A stretch of DNA of 51,749 bases, taken from the NCBI GenBank assembly GCA_017460515.1, contig JAFUAY010000016.1, forward strand, positions 1 through 51,749, given 5' to 3'. A program made the position numbers and the translations under genes. Source of the DNA: Prevotella sp. Lineage in GTDB: Bacteria; Bacteroidota; Bacteroidia; Bacteroidales; Bacteroidaceae. Position 1 is the stretch's first letter; each line of letters opens with the position of its first letter. Positions 1 through 6,097 of this stretch are shown here, piece by piece. Below the pieces are notes generated by a model. The model did no database searches. It was not told the DNA's origin and worked only from the letters and a program-made list of their open reading frames with translations.

Positions 1-51
1 AGTCATAAGGGTATCGTTATCAAGAACGGTAAAAAATTATTTGTGAAGTAA
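1..51 (+). CDS. C-terminal end of a secreted protein (partial)
   Basis: Only the last 16 codons are in the window. The reading frame ends in KGIVIKNGKKLFVK and a TAA. This tail matches the end of two other large proteins here (ends at 3677 and 48051) and is the short C-terminal signal seen on many Prevotella exported proteins, probably for type IX secretion. The rest of the gene lies upstream of the window, so its function cannot be read. It is followed after 25 nt by a small peptide gene, the same arrangement as the other two. Confidence 0.7.
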   Translation, partial: SHKGIVIKNGKKLFVK

Positions 52-76
52 GCAACCCCAATAAAACGAAAGAACA

Positions 77-256
77 ATGAAAAAGATATATATGAAACCC
101 GTAGTAGAGTGCGTTAACATCAAACTCTCACATGTAATAGCTGGATCTCTAAGTGGTATGAGTTCAGGAGGTGGTGATATCGAAACCAGTAACACAGAAC
201 TGGGTAGCGGCATTGAGGCTGAATCACGCAGTTCTCTCTGGGACGATGAAGAATAA
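77..256 (+). CDS. small acidic peptide, copy 1 (59 aa)
   Basis: A complete 59-residue frame starts MKKIYMKPVVE and ends SRSSLWDDEE. It is close to the peptide encoded at 3422-3595, which starts MKKIYMIP and ends SRSTLWDDEE, and distantly like the one at 47909-48034. The middle has an IAGSLSG stretch and a Gly/Ser-rich segment. No classical signal peptide is visible. It follows a secreted-protein tail by 25 nt and a hairpin lies about 80 nt downstream, so the two are probably one transcript. Many short Prevotella proteins begin this way, but I know of no proven function; a precursor peptide or a partner of the upstream protein are both possible. Confidence 0.75.
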   Translation: MKKIYMKPVVECVNIKLSHVIAGSLSGMSSGGGDIETSNTELGSGIEAESRSSLWDDEE

Positions 257-335
257 TTGATAGAAATTATTTTAATTATAGTAATTTCTGTCCAAATAGA
301 AAGAATATGATAGAAATATCATGTTTTAGATTGGT

Positions 336-366
336 AACTGTTCCGTCTTTCATTGGGCGGACAGTT
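336..366 (+). terminator. hairpin after small peptide gene
   Basis: Arms at 336-347 (AACTGTTCCGTC) and 356-366 (GGCGGACAGTT) pair with one bulge around an 8-nt loop and are followed by a T-rich stretch. It sits about 80 nt past the peptide stop and is a plausible intrinsic terminator for that transcript. Confidence 0.5.
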
Positions 367-438
367 TCCTGTTAGTTATTTACTAAGGGGTTGGTGTACT
401 CCGTGAGGACAAAATGTCAACCCGAAAATTGTTGTAGA

Positions 439-470
439 ATGGCGGCTTATCCGTGAGGATGGGTCGCCAT
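439..470. other. second hairpin, terminator-like
   Basis: ATGGCG (439-444) pairs with CGCCAT (465-470), with an inner ATCC-GTGA-GGAT stem. It is followed by an A/T stretch and lies just upstream of the promoter of the next unit. The short word CCGTGAGGA occurs both here and around 401, so part of the region 256-490 may be repeat-derived. No gene is seen in it. Confidence 0.45.
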
Positions 471-492
471 TAATAATAAAAACACCTAAATA

Positions 493-524
493 TTTGGAAG
501 TTTCAGATTAAGTCTCTATCTTTG
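493..524 (+). promoter_or_regulatory. Bacteroidetes-type promoter
   Basis: TTTGG at 493-497 and TATCTTTG at 517-524, 19 nt apart, match the TTTG / TAnnTTTG promoter known from Bacteroides. It points at the gene starting at 541. Confidence 0.8.
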
Positions 525-540
525 CAAAAAAATAAAAGAT

Positions 541-714
541 ATGGAAACAAAAATGACATATAAACGCCGTTCTCGTGAAGAGGTGCTCTTATGGCTTAAA
601 CGTGCTAAGGAACGTAAACAAGCGTGGGAGGAACAGACAGAGTTAGAGTTGAAAATGATGGCTGATGAGGCACGCCGTGCCAAGGAATCACACTACTTTG
701 AATTTACAGTATAG
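541..714 (+). CDS. small charged helical protein (57 aa)
   Basis: A complete 57-residue frame directly behind a good promoter. It is very rich in Arg, Lys and Glu and should form one long helix (RSREEVLLWLKRAKERKQ...). It has no signal peptide or membrane segment. The next gene starts 2 nt after its stop, so the two are almost certainly co-translated. I do not recognise a family; the close coupling suggests that it acts with the following protein, perhaps as a small DNA- or protein-binding partner. Confidence 0.7.
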   Translation: METKMTYKRRSREEVLLWLKRAKERKQAWEEQTELELKMMADEARRAKESHYFEFTV

Positions 715-716
715 CA

Positions 717-1226
717 ATGAATGTACTGAATTTAGAGATTGTAAATGCTCATTCAGAGTATCAAGTATTCCTTAGCCAAACAGGAAAGTATATTTTCAGA
801 ACTGACTATGGCATACTTTATGCTATAGATTTTGAATTAGATAATAATCCATTCTTTACAGCCTATTGGTTTAATCTGACAAATCCAAAACACACAAAAT
901 CTCCAAATGATACAAAGATAGCGCAAACTGTTATTTGTATTATTGAGGAATTTTTCCGTCTGAATCCAGAGGTGCTGTTGTATATGTGTAGCACGGATAA
1001 TGGAAAGCAGGCTCAACGTGCACGGCTGTTCCTTCGATGGTTTAATGGATACGAACAACAGCAAAAGTATGTCATAAAGGCTACTGATGTTAAGGGAATA
1101 GGCGATGATGATAAGCCTTCAAAAGATTATGTAGCTCTAATAGTACAACGAACACATCCATATCTCAATGATATCCTCCAGTGCTTCGATGACGAGATAC
1201 AATTGTTTAACGATAATAAGCCATAA
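717..1226 (+). CDS. hypothetical protein, DUF6169-like (169 aa)
   Basis: The 169-residue product has an N-terminal beta-rich part (YQVFLSQTGKYIFRTDYGILYAIDF) and a middle LYMCSTDNGKQAQRARLFLRWF segment. This layout resembles the Bacteroidetes family DUF6169, which has no known function; the assignment is from memory of the pattern. It is soluble with no signal peptide. The gene is more AT-rich than the housekeeping genes here, which fits acquisition by transfer. It is preceded by a 57-aa protein gene (2-nt gap) and followed by a perfect hairpin at 1231-1258. Confidence 0.7.
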   Translation: MNVLNLEIVNAHSEYQVFLSQTGKYIFRTDYGILYAIDFELDNNPFFTAYWFNLTNPKHTKSPNDTKIAQTVICIIEEFFRLNPEVLLYMCSTDNGKQAQRARLFLRWFNGYEQQQKYVIKATDVKGIGDDDKPSKDYVALIVQRTHPYLNDILQCFDDEIQLFNDNKP

Positions 1227-1230
1227 TTAG

Positions 1231-1258
1231 CGTAAGCGTATCCGCTGTGACGCTTACG
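1231..1258 (+). terminator. perfect hairpin, also a dispersed repeat
   Basis: CGTAAGCG (1231-1238) and CGCTTACG (1251-1258) form an 8-bp perfect stem 5 nt after the upstream stop. The first 22 nt (1231-1252) recur exactly at 25851-25872, so this is a mobile or dispersed hairpin as well as a likely terminator. No strong T run follows. Confidence 0.55.
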
Positions 1259-1269
1259 TGCAAAAGCTT

Positions 1270-1335
1270 TGATACTACGCCCCAATTGCTTAGTAATTGA
1301 GACGTAATCACTAAGTAATTGCAGTCTAATCAAGA
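1270..1335. repeat. short word repeat, family TTAGTAATT, locus 1
   Basis: Variants of TTGCTTAGTAATTG and its complement are repeated three times in 66 nt between converging genes. Related copies lie at 25595-25676 and 25991-26040. It is non-coding. Confidence 0.6.
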
Positions 1336-1347
1336 TTTGCTAGGAGC

Positions 1348-1827
1348 TTAAAGTTCCACAGTGCCATCAAAGCTGATGGGATCACGGTGCAGCGAACGCA
1401 CATGGATATGGGCCTCGCCCGTATCATACAGTTCTATCTGGTAGTGATAGGTGTCCTCGTCAGTCTTTGCATCCAGCTCTATCCGCGTGAGGTTCGCCTT
1501 CGGACGACGTTCGGAGTAGTTCATCACGGGCTTCTCGAAGTTCAGTCCTGTCTGCGGATACATCATCGACGACTGGCGCGATTGTCCCAGGTAGGGCAGA
1601 TAGCTGCAGAGCGTGTCGCCTCGCAGGGCGAGGAAGAAATCGGGTGTCACCGTCTTTGAGCCGTAGCGCAGGGTGCTCATCGATTCGATGCCTATACGCA
1701 GTTGCTTATTGGCGAGCGCCATTGCCAATGCTACTCGCATCTGGTCCCGCTTTTCCGCCCGCTGCTGTTGTGTGGCGCAGCCCACAATCAGCAACAGTGC
1801 CATCAACGCGATTATGATTCTTCTCAT
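1348..1827 (-). CDS. DUF4251 lipoprotein (159 aa)
   Basis: The N-terminus is a lipoprotein signal peptide, with lipobox LIVGC and the lipidated Cys near residue 17. The mature part has the DUF4251 pattern: a DTLCSYLPYLGQS segment, a tyrosine-rich middle and a final HVRSLHRDPISFDGTVEL segment. DUF4251 proteins are common periplasmic or outer-membrane lipoproteins of Bacteroidales with no defined role. The start lies 2 nt after the stop of the Fic gene, so it is the last gene of the hicA-hicB-fic unit. The functional link to Fic is unclear; it may only share the transcript. Confidence 0.85.
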   Translation of the reverse strand: MRRIIIALMALLLIVGCATQQQRAEKRDQMRVALAMALANKQLRIGIESMSTLRYGSKTVTPDFFLALRGDTLCSYLPYLGQSRQSSMMYPQTGLNFEKPVMNYSERRPKANLTRIELDAKTDEDTYHYQIELYDTGEAHIHVRSLHRDPISFDGTVEL

Positions 1828-1829
1828 TG

Positions 1830-2570
1830 TTAGTATTTGATTCTGAAGTAGTCGAGTGCAGCCTTATATTGGTCTTGCGCCGTAAGACAAGTGTCGGTCA
1901 GGTAGCCGTCGATATGGCCCCATTCGCGAAGTCCTCTGTAATAGAACATTTTCAGCTCGTCGGTAATAATGAAGGGAACAATGTCGCTATGCAGGCACTC
2001 CTTAAACATGATGAGGCGCCCCACACGTCCATTGCCGTCCTGGAACGGATGAATCTTTTCAAAACGCACGTGCAGATCGAGGATGTCTTCCAGCGTATGT
2101 CGTTGCTTGGCGTTATACCATTGAAGGAGTCTCTGCATACTGTCTTGCACCAGTTCCGGTTCACACGTTCTTTCGCCTCCCACTTCATTGGGTACACGTT
2201 TGTAGTCTCCTACGGCAAACCAGTCTTTGCGGCTATCTGAAGTGCCAGTTTTCAGTATGCCGTGAAGTGTTTTTATCAGCTCTTCCGAGAGCGGTTCCTC
2301 GGCTTTGTCGATAATCAGGTCGATGCAGCGGAAGTGGTTCACTGTCTCAACAATGTCGTTCACGTTCACCGTCTCGTCGGCAGCCACCCCAATGGTGTTT
2401 GTCTCGAAGATATAGCGTGTCTGTTCGTGGGTCAGTCGGCTGCCCTCGATATGGTTCGAGTTGTAGGTCAGGTCTATCTGTGTTTTGTGATAGATGCCGC
2501 CTTTCATCTTCATCGCTTTCTGCTCACGTAGTATATCGAGCAGGCTCTGCTTATCTTGGTCGTTCGTCAT
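1830..2570 (-). CDS. Fic family protein, probable AMP transferase
   Basis: The 246-residue protein carries the complete Fic motif HPFQDGNGRVGR near residue 183. In this family the His is the catalytic base and the motif binds ATP-Mg for transfer of AMP to a hydroxyl of a target protein. An inhibitory helix motif S-x-x-x-E-G is present in NSNHIEGSRL near residue 38, that is N-terminal, as in class II self-inhibited Fic proteins. Nothing looks damaged. A TAACTTTG element overlaps the hicB stop just upstream, so it may have its own promoter as well as read-through from hicAB. The target cannot be predicted. Confidence 0.93.
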   Translation of the reverse strand: MTNDQDKQSLLDILREQKAMKMKGGIYHKTQIDLTYNSNHIEGSRLTHEQTRYIFETNTIGVAADETVNVNDIVETVNHFRCIDLIIDKAEEPLSEELIKTLHGILKTGTSDSRKDWFAVGDYKRVPNEVGGERTCEPELVQDSMQRLLQWYNAKQRHTLEDILDLHVRFEKIHPFQDGNGRVGRLIMFKECLHSDIVPFIITDELKMFYYRGLREWGHIDGYLTDTCLTAQDQYKAALDYFRIKY

Positions 2571-2589
2571 AAGATGATTGTTTCTTCTG

Positions 2590-2597
2590 CAAAGTTA
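2590..2597 (-). promoter_or_regulatory. possible -7 element for fic
   Basis: TAACTTTG on the minus strand matches TAnnTTTG and overlaps the hicB stop codon, about 20 nt before the fic start. There is no clear TTTG box 19 nt upstream, so this is weak. Confidence 0.4.
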
Positions 2598-2942
2598 CAA
2601 CGCCGCCACCTTCTTCAGCTCATCTGTAATAGCACGGTTGATGAAGTCGTTAATCGTAGTGCCGGTGGCAGCCACAAACGCGGCCACACGTGAATGCAGT
2701 TCCGACGACATTCTGAGGTTCAGTTTGCCACTATAAGGCTTTGCTGGTTCTGTGCCGTCAGCCTTACACCCTTCAATATAGCTGTCCACGCCATCCTCGA
2801 AATCCTTGCGCAGTTCGTCGAGCGTCTGACCCTCATATACTATCAGATCTCTGCTCATGCCCTGCACCTTACCAAACAGACAGTTGTCTTCCTTGCTATA
2901 CTCTACGCTACCCTTATAGCCTTTATATTCCAAATAATCCAT
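2595..2942 (-). CDS. hicB: HicB-family antitoxin (115 aa)
   Basis: The start chosen is ATG at 2942 (MDYLEYKGYKGSVEYSKED) because AAGGAGG lies just upstream, a rare strong Shine-Dalgarno for this phylum; the open frame extends further into hicA. The N-terminal half has the HicB partial RNase H-like fold (SVEYSKEDNCLFGKVQGMSRDLIVYEG...) and the C-terminus a ribbon-helix-helix (KLNLRMSSELHSRVAAFVAATGTTIN...), the DNA-binding form used for autoregulation. It lies 14 nt after hicA. In this family HicB binds and blocks the HicA mRNA interferase and represses the operon. Confidence 0.9.
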   Translation of the reverse strand: MDYLEYKGYKGSVEYSKEDNCLFGKVQGMSRDLIVYEGQTLDELRKDFEDGVDSYIEGCKADGTEPAKPYSGKLNLRMSSELHSRVAAFVAATGTTINDFINRAITDELKKVAAL

Positions 2943-2956
2943 GACAATGGTCCTCC

Positions 2957-3217
2957 TTATTTTATTAACTTTTGATTCTTCAAGTGTTGATAAATCGTTT
3001 TCACCATCCATTCCTTCATGATACTTCCTGGATGAGGTCGATGAATGTCAATATAAGCCCCAGTCGTTTCATTCTTGAATCTGACTCGCGACCCCGACGT
3101 ACTTCCTTTCGTATGTTCCATATAGCCGAAGTGTGCTAGAAGGCTCAACGTTTCCTCGTACGTGAAGTCCTTTGGTCGTTTCTTGAATCGCTCAACTAAT
3201 TTTTCCTTTGAACCCAT
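2957..3217 (-). CDS. hicA: HicA-family mRNA interferase toxin
   Basis: The 86-residue product has the HicA double-stranded RNA-binding-like fold: KLVERFKKRPKDFTYEETLSLLAHFGY, then a basic strand SGSRVRFKN and the active-site region IDIHRPHP with the conserved His. HicA toxins cut mRNA and stop translation until neutralised by HicB. It is longer than the smallest HicA proteins (about 60 aa) but typical of the Bacteroidetes type. The gene is first in a leftward unit with hicB and fic and has a strong promoter with a direct repeat just upstream. Confidence 0.9.
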   Translation of the reverse strand: MGSKEKLVERFKKRPKDFTYEETLSLLAHFGYMEHTKGSTSGSRVRFKNETTGAYIDIHRPHPGSIMKEWMVKTIYQHLKNQKLIK

Positions 3218-3238
3218 ATATGTATCTTATTTTGGGTA

Positions 3239-3270
3239 CAAAGGTACTAAGTCTGGTACTAATTTCCAAA
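3239..3270 (-). promoter_or_regulatory. hicAB promoter with direct-repeat operator
   Basis: On the minus strand TTTGG (3266-3270) and TACCTTTG (3239-3246) are about 19 nt apart. On the plus strand the 8-mer GGTACTAA occurs twice, at 3243-3250 and 3255-3262, a 12-bp period lying inside the promoter. That is the right place and spacing for two ribbon-helix-helix dimers of HicB. Confidence 0.7.
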
Positions 3271-3296
3271 TAATTTGCATAAAAAGTAATATAAAA

Positions 3297-3326
3297 GAGC
3301 CTGCTATCCTCGCGGACGGCAGGCTC
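3297..3326 (-). terminator. intrinsic terminator of the small-peptide transcript
   Basis: GAGCCTGC (3297-3304) pairs with GCAGGCTC (3319-3326). Read leftward the stem is followed by TTTTATATTACTTTTT. It lies about 95 nt past the stop of the peptide gene at 3422 and upstream of the hicA promoter. Confidence 0.75.
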
Positions 3327-3421
3327 ATCAAATCTATTTTATTATGTAACTAACGGTGCGACCACCGCCAGCGGGGAAACAGCACCCGCCCTTGATGAGG
3401 CAGGCGCCGTTGTATGGAGAA

Positions 3422-3595
3422 TTATTCTTCGTCGTCCCAGAGGGTACTGCGAGACATACCATCAGTGATGGCTTCTTCTGTCTGGGTCTCGATGGTTTCA
3501 CTTGTCGTATCAATACCCGCAGAAGAAAGAGTCATCAGGTTCTGCAACTCAATCTGTGTTGTAGTTGTTGTCGGAATCATATATATCTTTTTCAT
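3422..3595 (-). CDS. small acidic peptide, copy 2 (57 aa)
   Basis: A complete 57-residue frame starts MKKIYMIPTTTTTQIELQ and ends SRSTLWDDEE. The first six residues and the last ten are nearly the same as in the peptide at 77-256, while the middle differs, so the ends are what is conserved. It lies downstream of the secreted protein at 3677-5752 and upstream of a strong terminator, which makes a two-gene transcript likely. The spacer to the upstream gene is longer than in the other two pairs because a short repeat occupies it. No known family is recognised. Confidence 0.78.
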   Translation of the reverse strand: MKKIYMIPTTTTTQIELQNLMTLSSAGIDTTSETIETQTEEAITDGMSRSTLWDDEE

Positions 3596-3616
3596 TTCCT
3601 TTGCTTTTTTTATTCT

Positions 3617-3675
3617 CGCACAGAGTCACAGAGAAACACAGAGTTTAATCCGTTAAATCCGTGCAATCCGTGGTT
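3617..3675. repeat. word repeats CACAGAG and AATCCGT
   Basis: Two simple word families lie back to back: CACAGAG repeated three times with small changes, then TCCGTTAAATCCGTGCAATCCGTGG. They fill most of the spacer between a secreted-protein gene and its small-peptide gene. Repeats built from these words are known from many environmental and gut bacterial genomes. Confidence 0.65.
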
Positions 3676-3676
3676 G

Positions 3677-5752
3677 TTATTTTACAAATACTTTTTTGCC
3701 ATTCACAATGTAGAGGCCCTTCTTAGGAGCATTCACACGCTGGCCCTGGAGATTGTAGACAGTACCTTCGCTTTCAGAGAGGGCTGGTGTGAGGCTGATA
3801 CCCGTTGTTTCTTCATCCTCGAAGTTCAGGTTGATACGTGCAGCAGCAGTCTCTGTCTGCAGGTAAGCACGGTTCTTGGCAACAGTCTTGCCAGCAGCCT
3901 TGTAGAAGCCAATCTTATTGTCCACCACGTTCAGGATGTAGTTGTATTTAGGACCGCTTACTTCTGATGCCACAGCAGCATCGTTACCACGCTTGAAAAG
4001 GTTGCCAGTCGTAGTGCTCATTTCGCCCGTAGCGGTAGATACTGTATATGCCTTTCCACCTCCGTCAGTAGCACGGAGCAGTACGCCAGTCTCTTTGGGA
4101 ACCTTTGTTACTTCCACCATTTTGATACCGCTATCATCTTTGGCGATGTAAGCCTTCAGGTTGGCATTCGTTGAGAAGTCAAGGTCAAAGTTGCTTGCAT
4201 AGGTAGCAAAGCCAGCAGCGCTGACGTAGATGTCGATTGTGGAGGGGTTAGCTCCAGCTACGTATTTGTAGAGCTGAATCTTTGTCTGTGCAGACGTGTA
4301 ATTCAAGAAACGTGGACTGCTCGAATTATAATACAATTTACCAGGAGTACCAAAATCAATGACAACATTCTCATCTCCATCGAAGGTGATAGTTGCTTCT
4401 GTGCCTTCGTCGCCTTCTGACATGGATTTAGCAGCTGTCGTTGTGTAATAATCGGTTTCAGTCAATTTCAACTTCCAGTTATCATCTGACTTGACGAGCG
4501 TAATGATGGTAGCATCTCCACTATCTGTGATTCTGTCTCCAGTGAAGACGATATCTTCAGCAGATCTATAAACACCATTCTGAGCACCTAAAGCAACTTC
4601 GGCAGTTTTGTTAACAATCAAATACTGAGCCCCATCAACAAGACCTACTGTAGATGTCACTTTCTCGAAGTATCCCGTTGCACTAGGCTCTGGCGTTACG
4701 CCTGCGGGATTAACAATAATCTTGCAAGTTGCTTCGCCTGCTGCATAAACATCTGTTTGAGCGAAGGTTGCTTTAATGATGGCAGTGCCAGTGCTTGTAC
4801 CAAGAGAAATGACTCCCTCGTTGGAAACAGTAGCAACATCATTATATGAAGAAGAAAAAGTAATTGCGTTAAATGCTATACCTTCGTCTTTGGTAAAGGT
4901 GGGAGATGTAAAAGATTCACCAGCAGTGATTGCTACCGTTGTTGGATCAAAAGCCAAGCCAGATGATTTGCGTATAACAGTAGTTGAAAGAGTTACTTCT
5001 GTATCCTCAGTGAAATCGTCACCACTGATAGTAATCTTACCATCCATGTTGTCATTTATAGTTGTTGGATTGGCTATTACCGTGATTGTTTGCGCACCTG
5101 TTGCGTTTGACGCAATGCTAGTAGGCGATACTGTATACTTGTCATTGTTGCAAGATAAGGTCAGACCTGCAGTTAGGTTTGCAGGAGTAATACTAAATGT
5201 CATTGATTTGCTTCCTGTTGCTGCGACCTCTCCAAAAGCGAGAGAACTGCCACTAACGGTGATGTCCGGATCAGAGCTGGCGGGTGTACCAGTTACTGAG
5301 TAGTTGCGTAAACGAACTCCTTTCCCTGAAGGTCCGTACATTTGGATTTTAAATGGAACTGAAATGTCTCCTAGTGACAATGGGGAATTTGTTGAAATAT
5401 AAGAATTAGAAGATGGGGTCGCTGTGGTTTTCTCTACCAAAACCTCATCTGTTGAAGCGTCAAGAATACGAATGGTCAATGGATGATTCGTTCCACTGCC
5501 ATAGGTCGCAACAGAATATGCAAAAGACAATGAATTGTGTGCAGCAAATTGTGGTGAAGTTATGGTTCCTTCTTCAAATTTCAGATATGAACTGCCAACA
5601 ACAGAACCACTTTTTGTCCAACCTGTAGGAACTGCATAGTCACTTGTACCTGAACCTGATACTAATGTTACGGGATCTACAGCCCACGCACTCACTCCTA
5701 CCATCATACACAACAGTAGGAGAATAGATTTTAGATGTAAATGTTTAAGCAT
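3677..5752 (-). CDS. large secreted protein with Ig-like domains and C-terminal sorting tail
   Basis: The 691-residue product starts with a signal peptide (MLKHLHLKSILLLLCMMVGVSAWA). A beta-rich segment follows (GTNHPLTIRILDASTDEVLV), then an Ig-like ASPM/DUF1573-type domain near 165-260 (SSLAFGEVAATGSKSMTFSI), a Big_2-like domain near 270-345, and a Gly/Thr-rich C-terminal half. It ends VYNLQGQRVNAPKKG... and KKVFVK, the sorting tail shared with other proteins here. No catalytic motif is visible, so adhesion or surface binding is only a guess. A long structured leader and a good promoter lie upstream, and a small peptide gene follows. Confidence 0.88.
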   Translation of the reverse strand: MLKHLHLKSILLLLCMMVGVSAWAVDPVTLVSGSGTSDYAVPTGWTKSGSVVGSSYLKFEEGTITSPQFAAHNSLSFAYSVATYGSGTNHPLTIRILDASTDEVLVEKTTATPSSNSYISTNSPLSLGDISVPFKIQMYGPSGKGVRLRNYSVTGTPASSDPDITVSGSSLAFGEVAATGSKSMTFSITPANLTAGLTLSCNNDKYTVSPTSIASNATGAQTITVIANPTTINDNMDGKITISGDDFTEDTEVTLSTTVIRKSSGLAFDPTTVAITAGESFTSPTFTKDEGIAFNAITFSSSYNDVATVSNEGVISLGTSTGTAIIKATFAQTDVYAAGEATCKIIVNPAGVTPEPSATGYFEKVTSTVGLVDGAQYLIVNKTAEVALGAQNGVYRSAEDIVFTGDRITDSGDATIITLVKSDDNWKLKLTETDYYTTTAAKSMSEGDEGTEATITFDGDENVVIDFGTPGKLYYNSSSPRFLNYTSAQTKIQLYKYVAGANPSTIDIYVSAAGFATYASNFDLDFSTNANLKAYIAKDDSGIKMVEVTKVPKETGVLLRATDGGGKAYTVSTATGEMSTTTGNLFKRGNDAAVASEVSGPKYNYILNVVDNKIGFYKAAGKTVAKNRAYLQTETAAARINLNFEDEETTGISLTPALSESEGTVYNLQGQRVNAPKKGLYIVNGKKVFVK

Positions 5753-5845
5753 AATTATAAAGATTTGATGTTTAAGTTATTATTGCCTCTGCATTCGTGC
5801 GGGCGCGCCTAAGCCTTATACAAAAGAAAAAGCGCGAACCTATCC

Positions 5846-5969
5846 ATTCCTGACCAGGTTCACCACAAACCTAAACACTTCAATGGAAAGCCCACGCTAA
5901 ATTGCGCATGCTTCAACGAAGTGTTTTTTGCCCTTTGTCCTTTTACGAGGTGGTGATTCGGCCAGGAAT
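5846..5969 (-). ncRNA. rod-like structured RNA in the leader of the 5752 gene
   Basis: On the minus strand three nested helices stack: ATTCCTGGCC with GGTCAGGAAT (plus coordinates 5960-5969 and 5846-5855), TCACCAC with GTGGTGA (5950-5956 and 5860-5866) and a perfect 9-bp AAACACTTC/GAAGTGTTT pair (5918-5926 and 5873-5881), with a smaller AAGC..GCTT hairpin on top. The outer helix needs a G-U pair that exists only on the minus strand, which fixes the orientation. The shape, a long rod with an asymmetric bubble, recalls 6S RNA, but a cis-acting leader fits the position equally well. No known riboswitch core is recognised. Confidence 0.55.
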
Positions 5970-5977
5970 TGAGCATC

Positions 5978-6005
5978 AAAAAAGCGTGACTCGGAAGAAT
6001 CACGC
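5978..6005 (-). terminator. promoter-proximal hairpin with T6
   Basis: On the minus strand GCGTGA (6000-6005) pairs with TCACGC (5984-5989) around a short GA-TTCC loop region and is followed by TTTTTT (5978-5983). It begins only a few nt after the TAACTTTG element, so transcripts would meet a terminator-like hairpin almost at once. Confidence 0.6.
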
Positions 6006-6007
6006 TG

Positions 6008-6038
6008 CAAAGTTATACATTTCTTATGAACCGCCAAA
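6008..6038 (-). promoter_or_regulatory. promoter for the structured leader and 5752 gene
   Basis: Minus-strand TTTGG (6034-6038) and TAACTTTG (6008-6015) are 18 nt apart, a good Bacteroidetes promoter. The gene start is about 250 nt downstream. Confidence 0.75.
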
Positions 6039-6097
6039 GAAATAGTGACATTAATTTCTGTTTGTCACTCAAAAAGTAATGTTTGTAGAAGAATCAG

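Noticed and set aside
5838-5860. Signal recognition particle RNA, because minus-strand ACCTGGTCAGG matches its core
   Set aside because: The second strand of the conserved loop (AGCAG) and the GGAA tetraloop stem are missing, and CAGGAAT pairs elsewhere in the rod.
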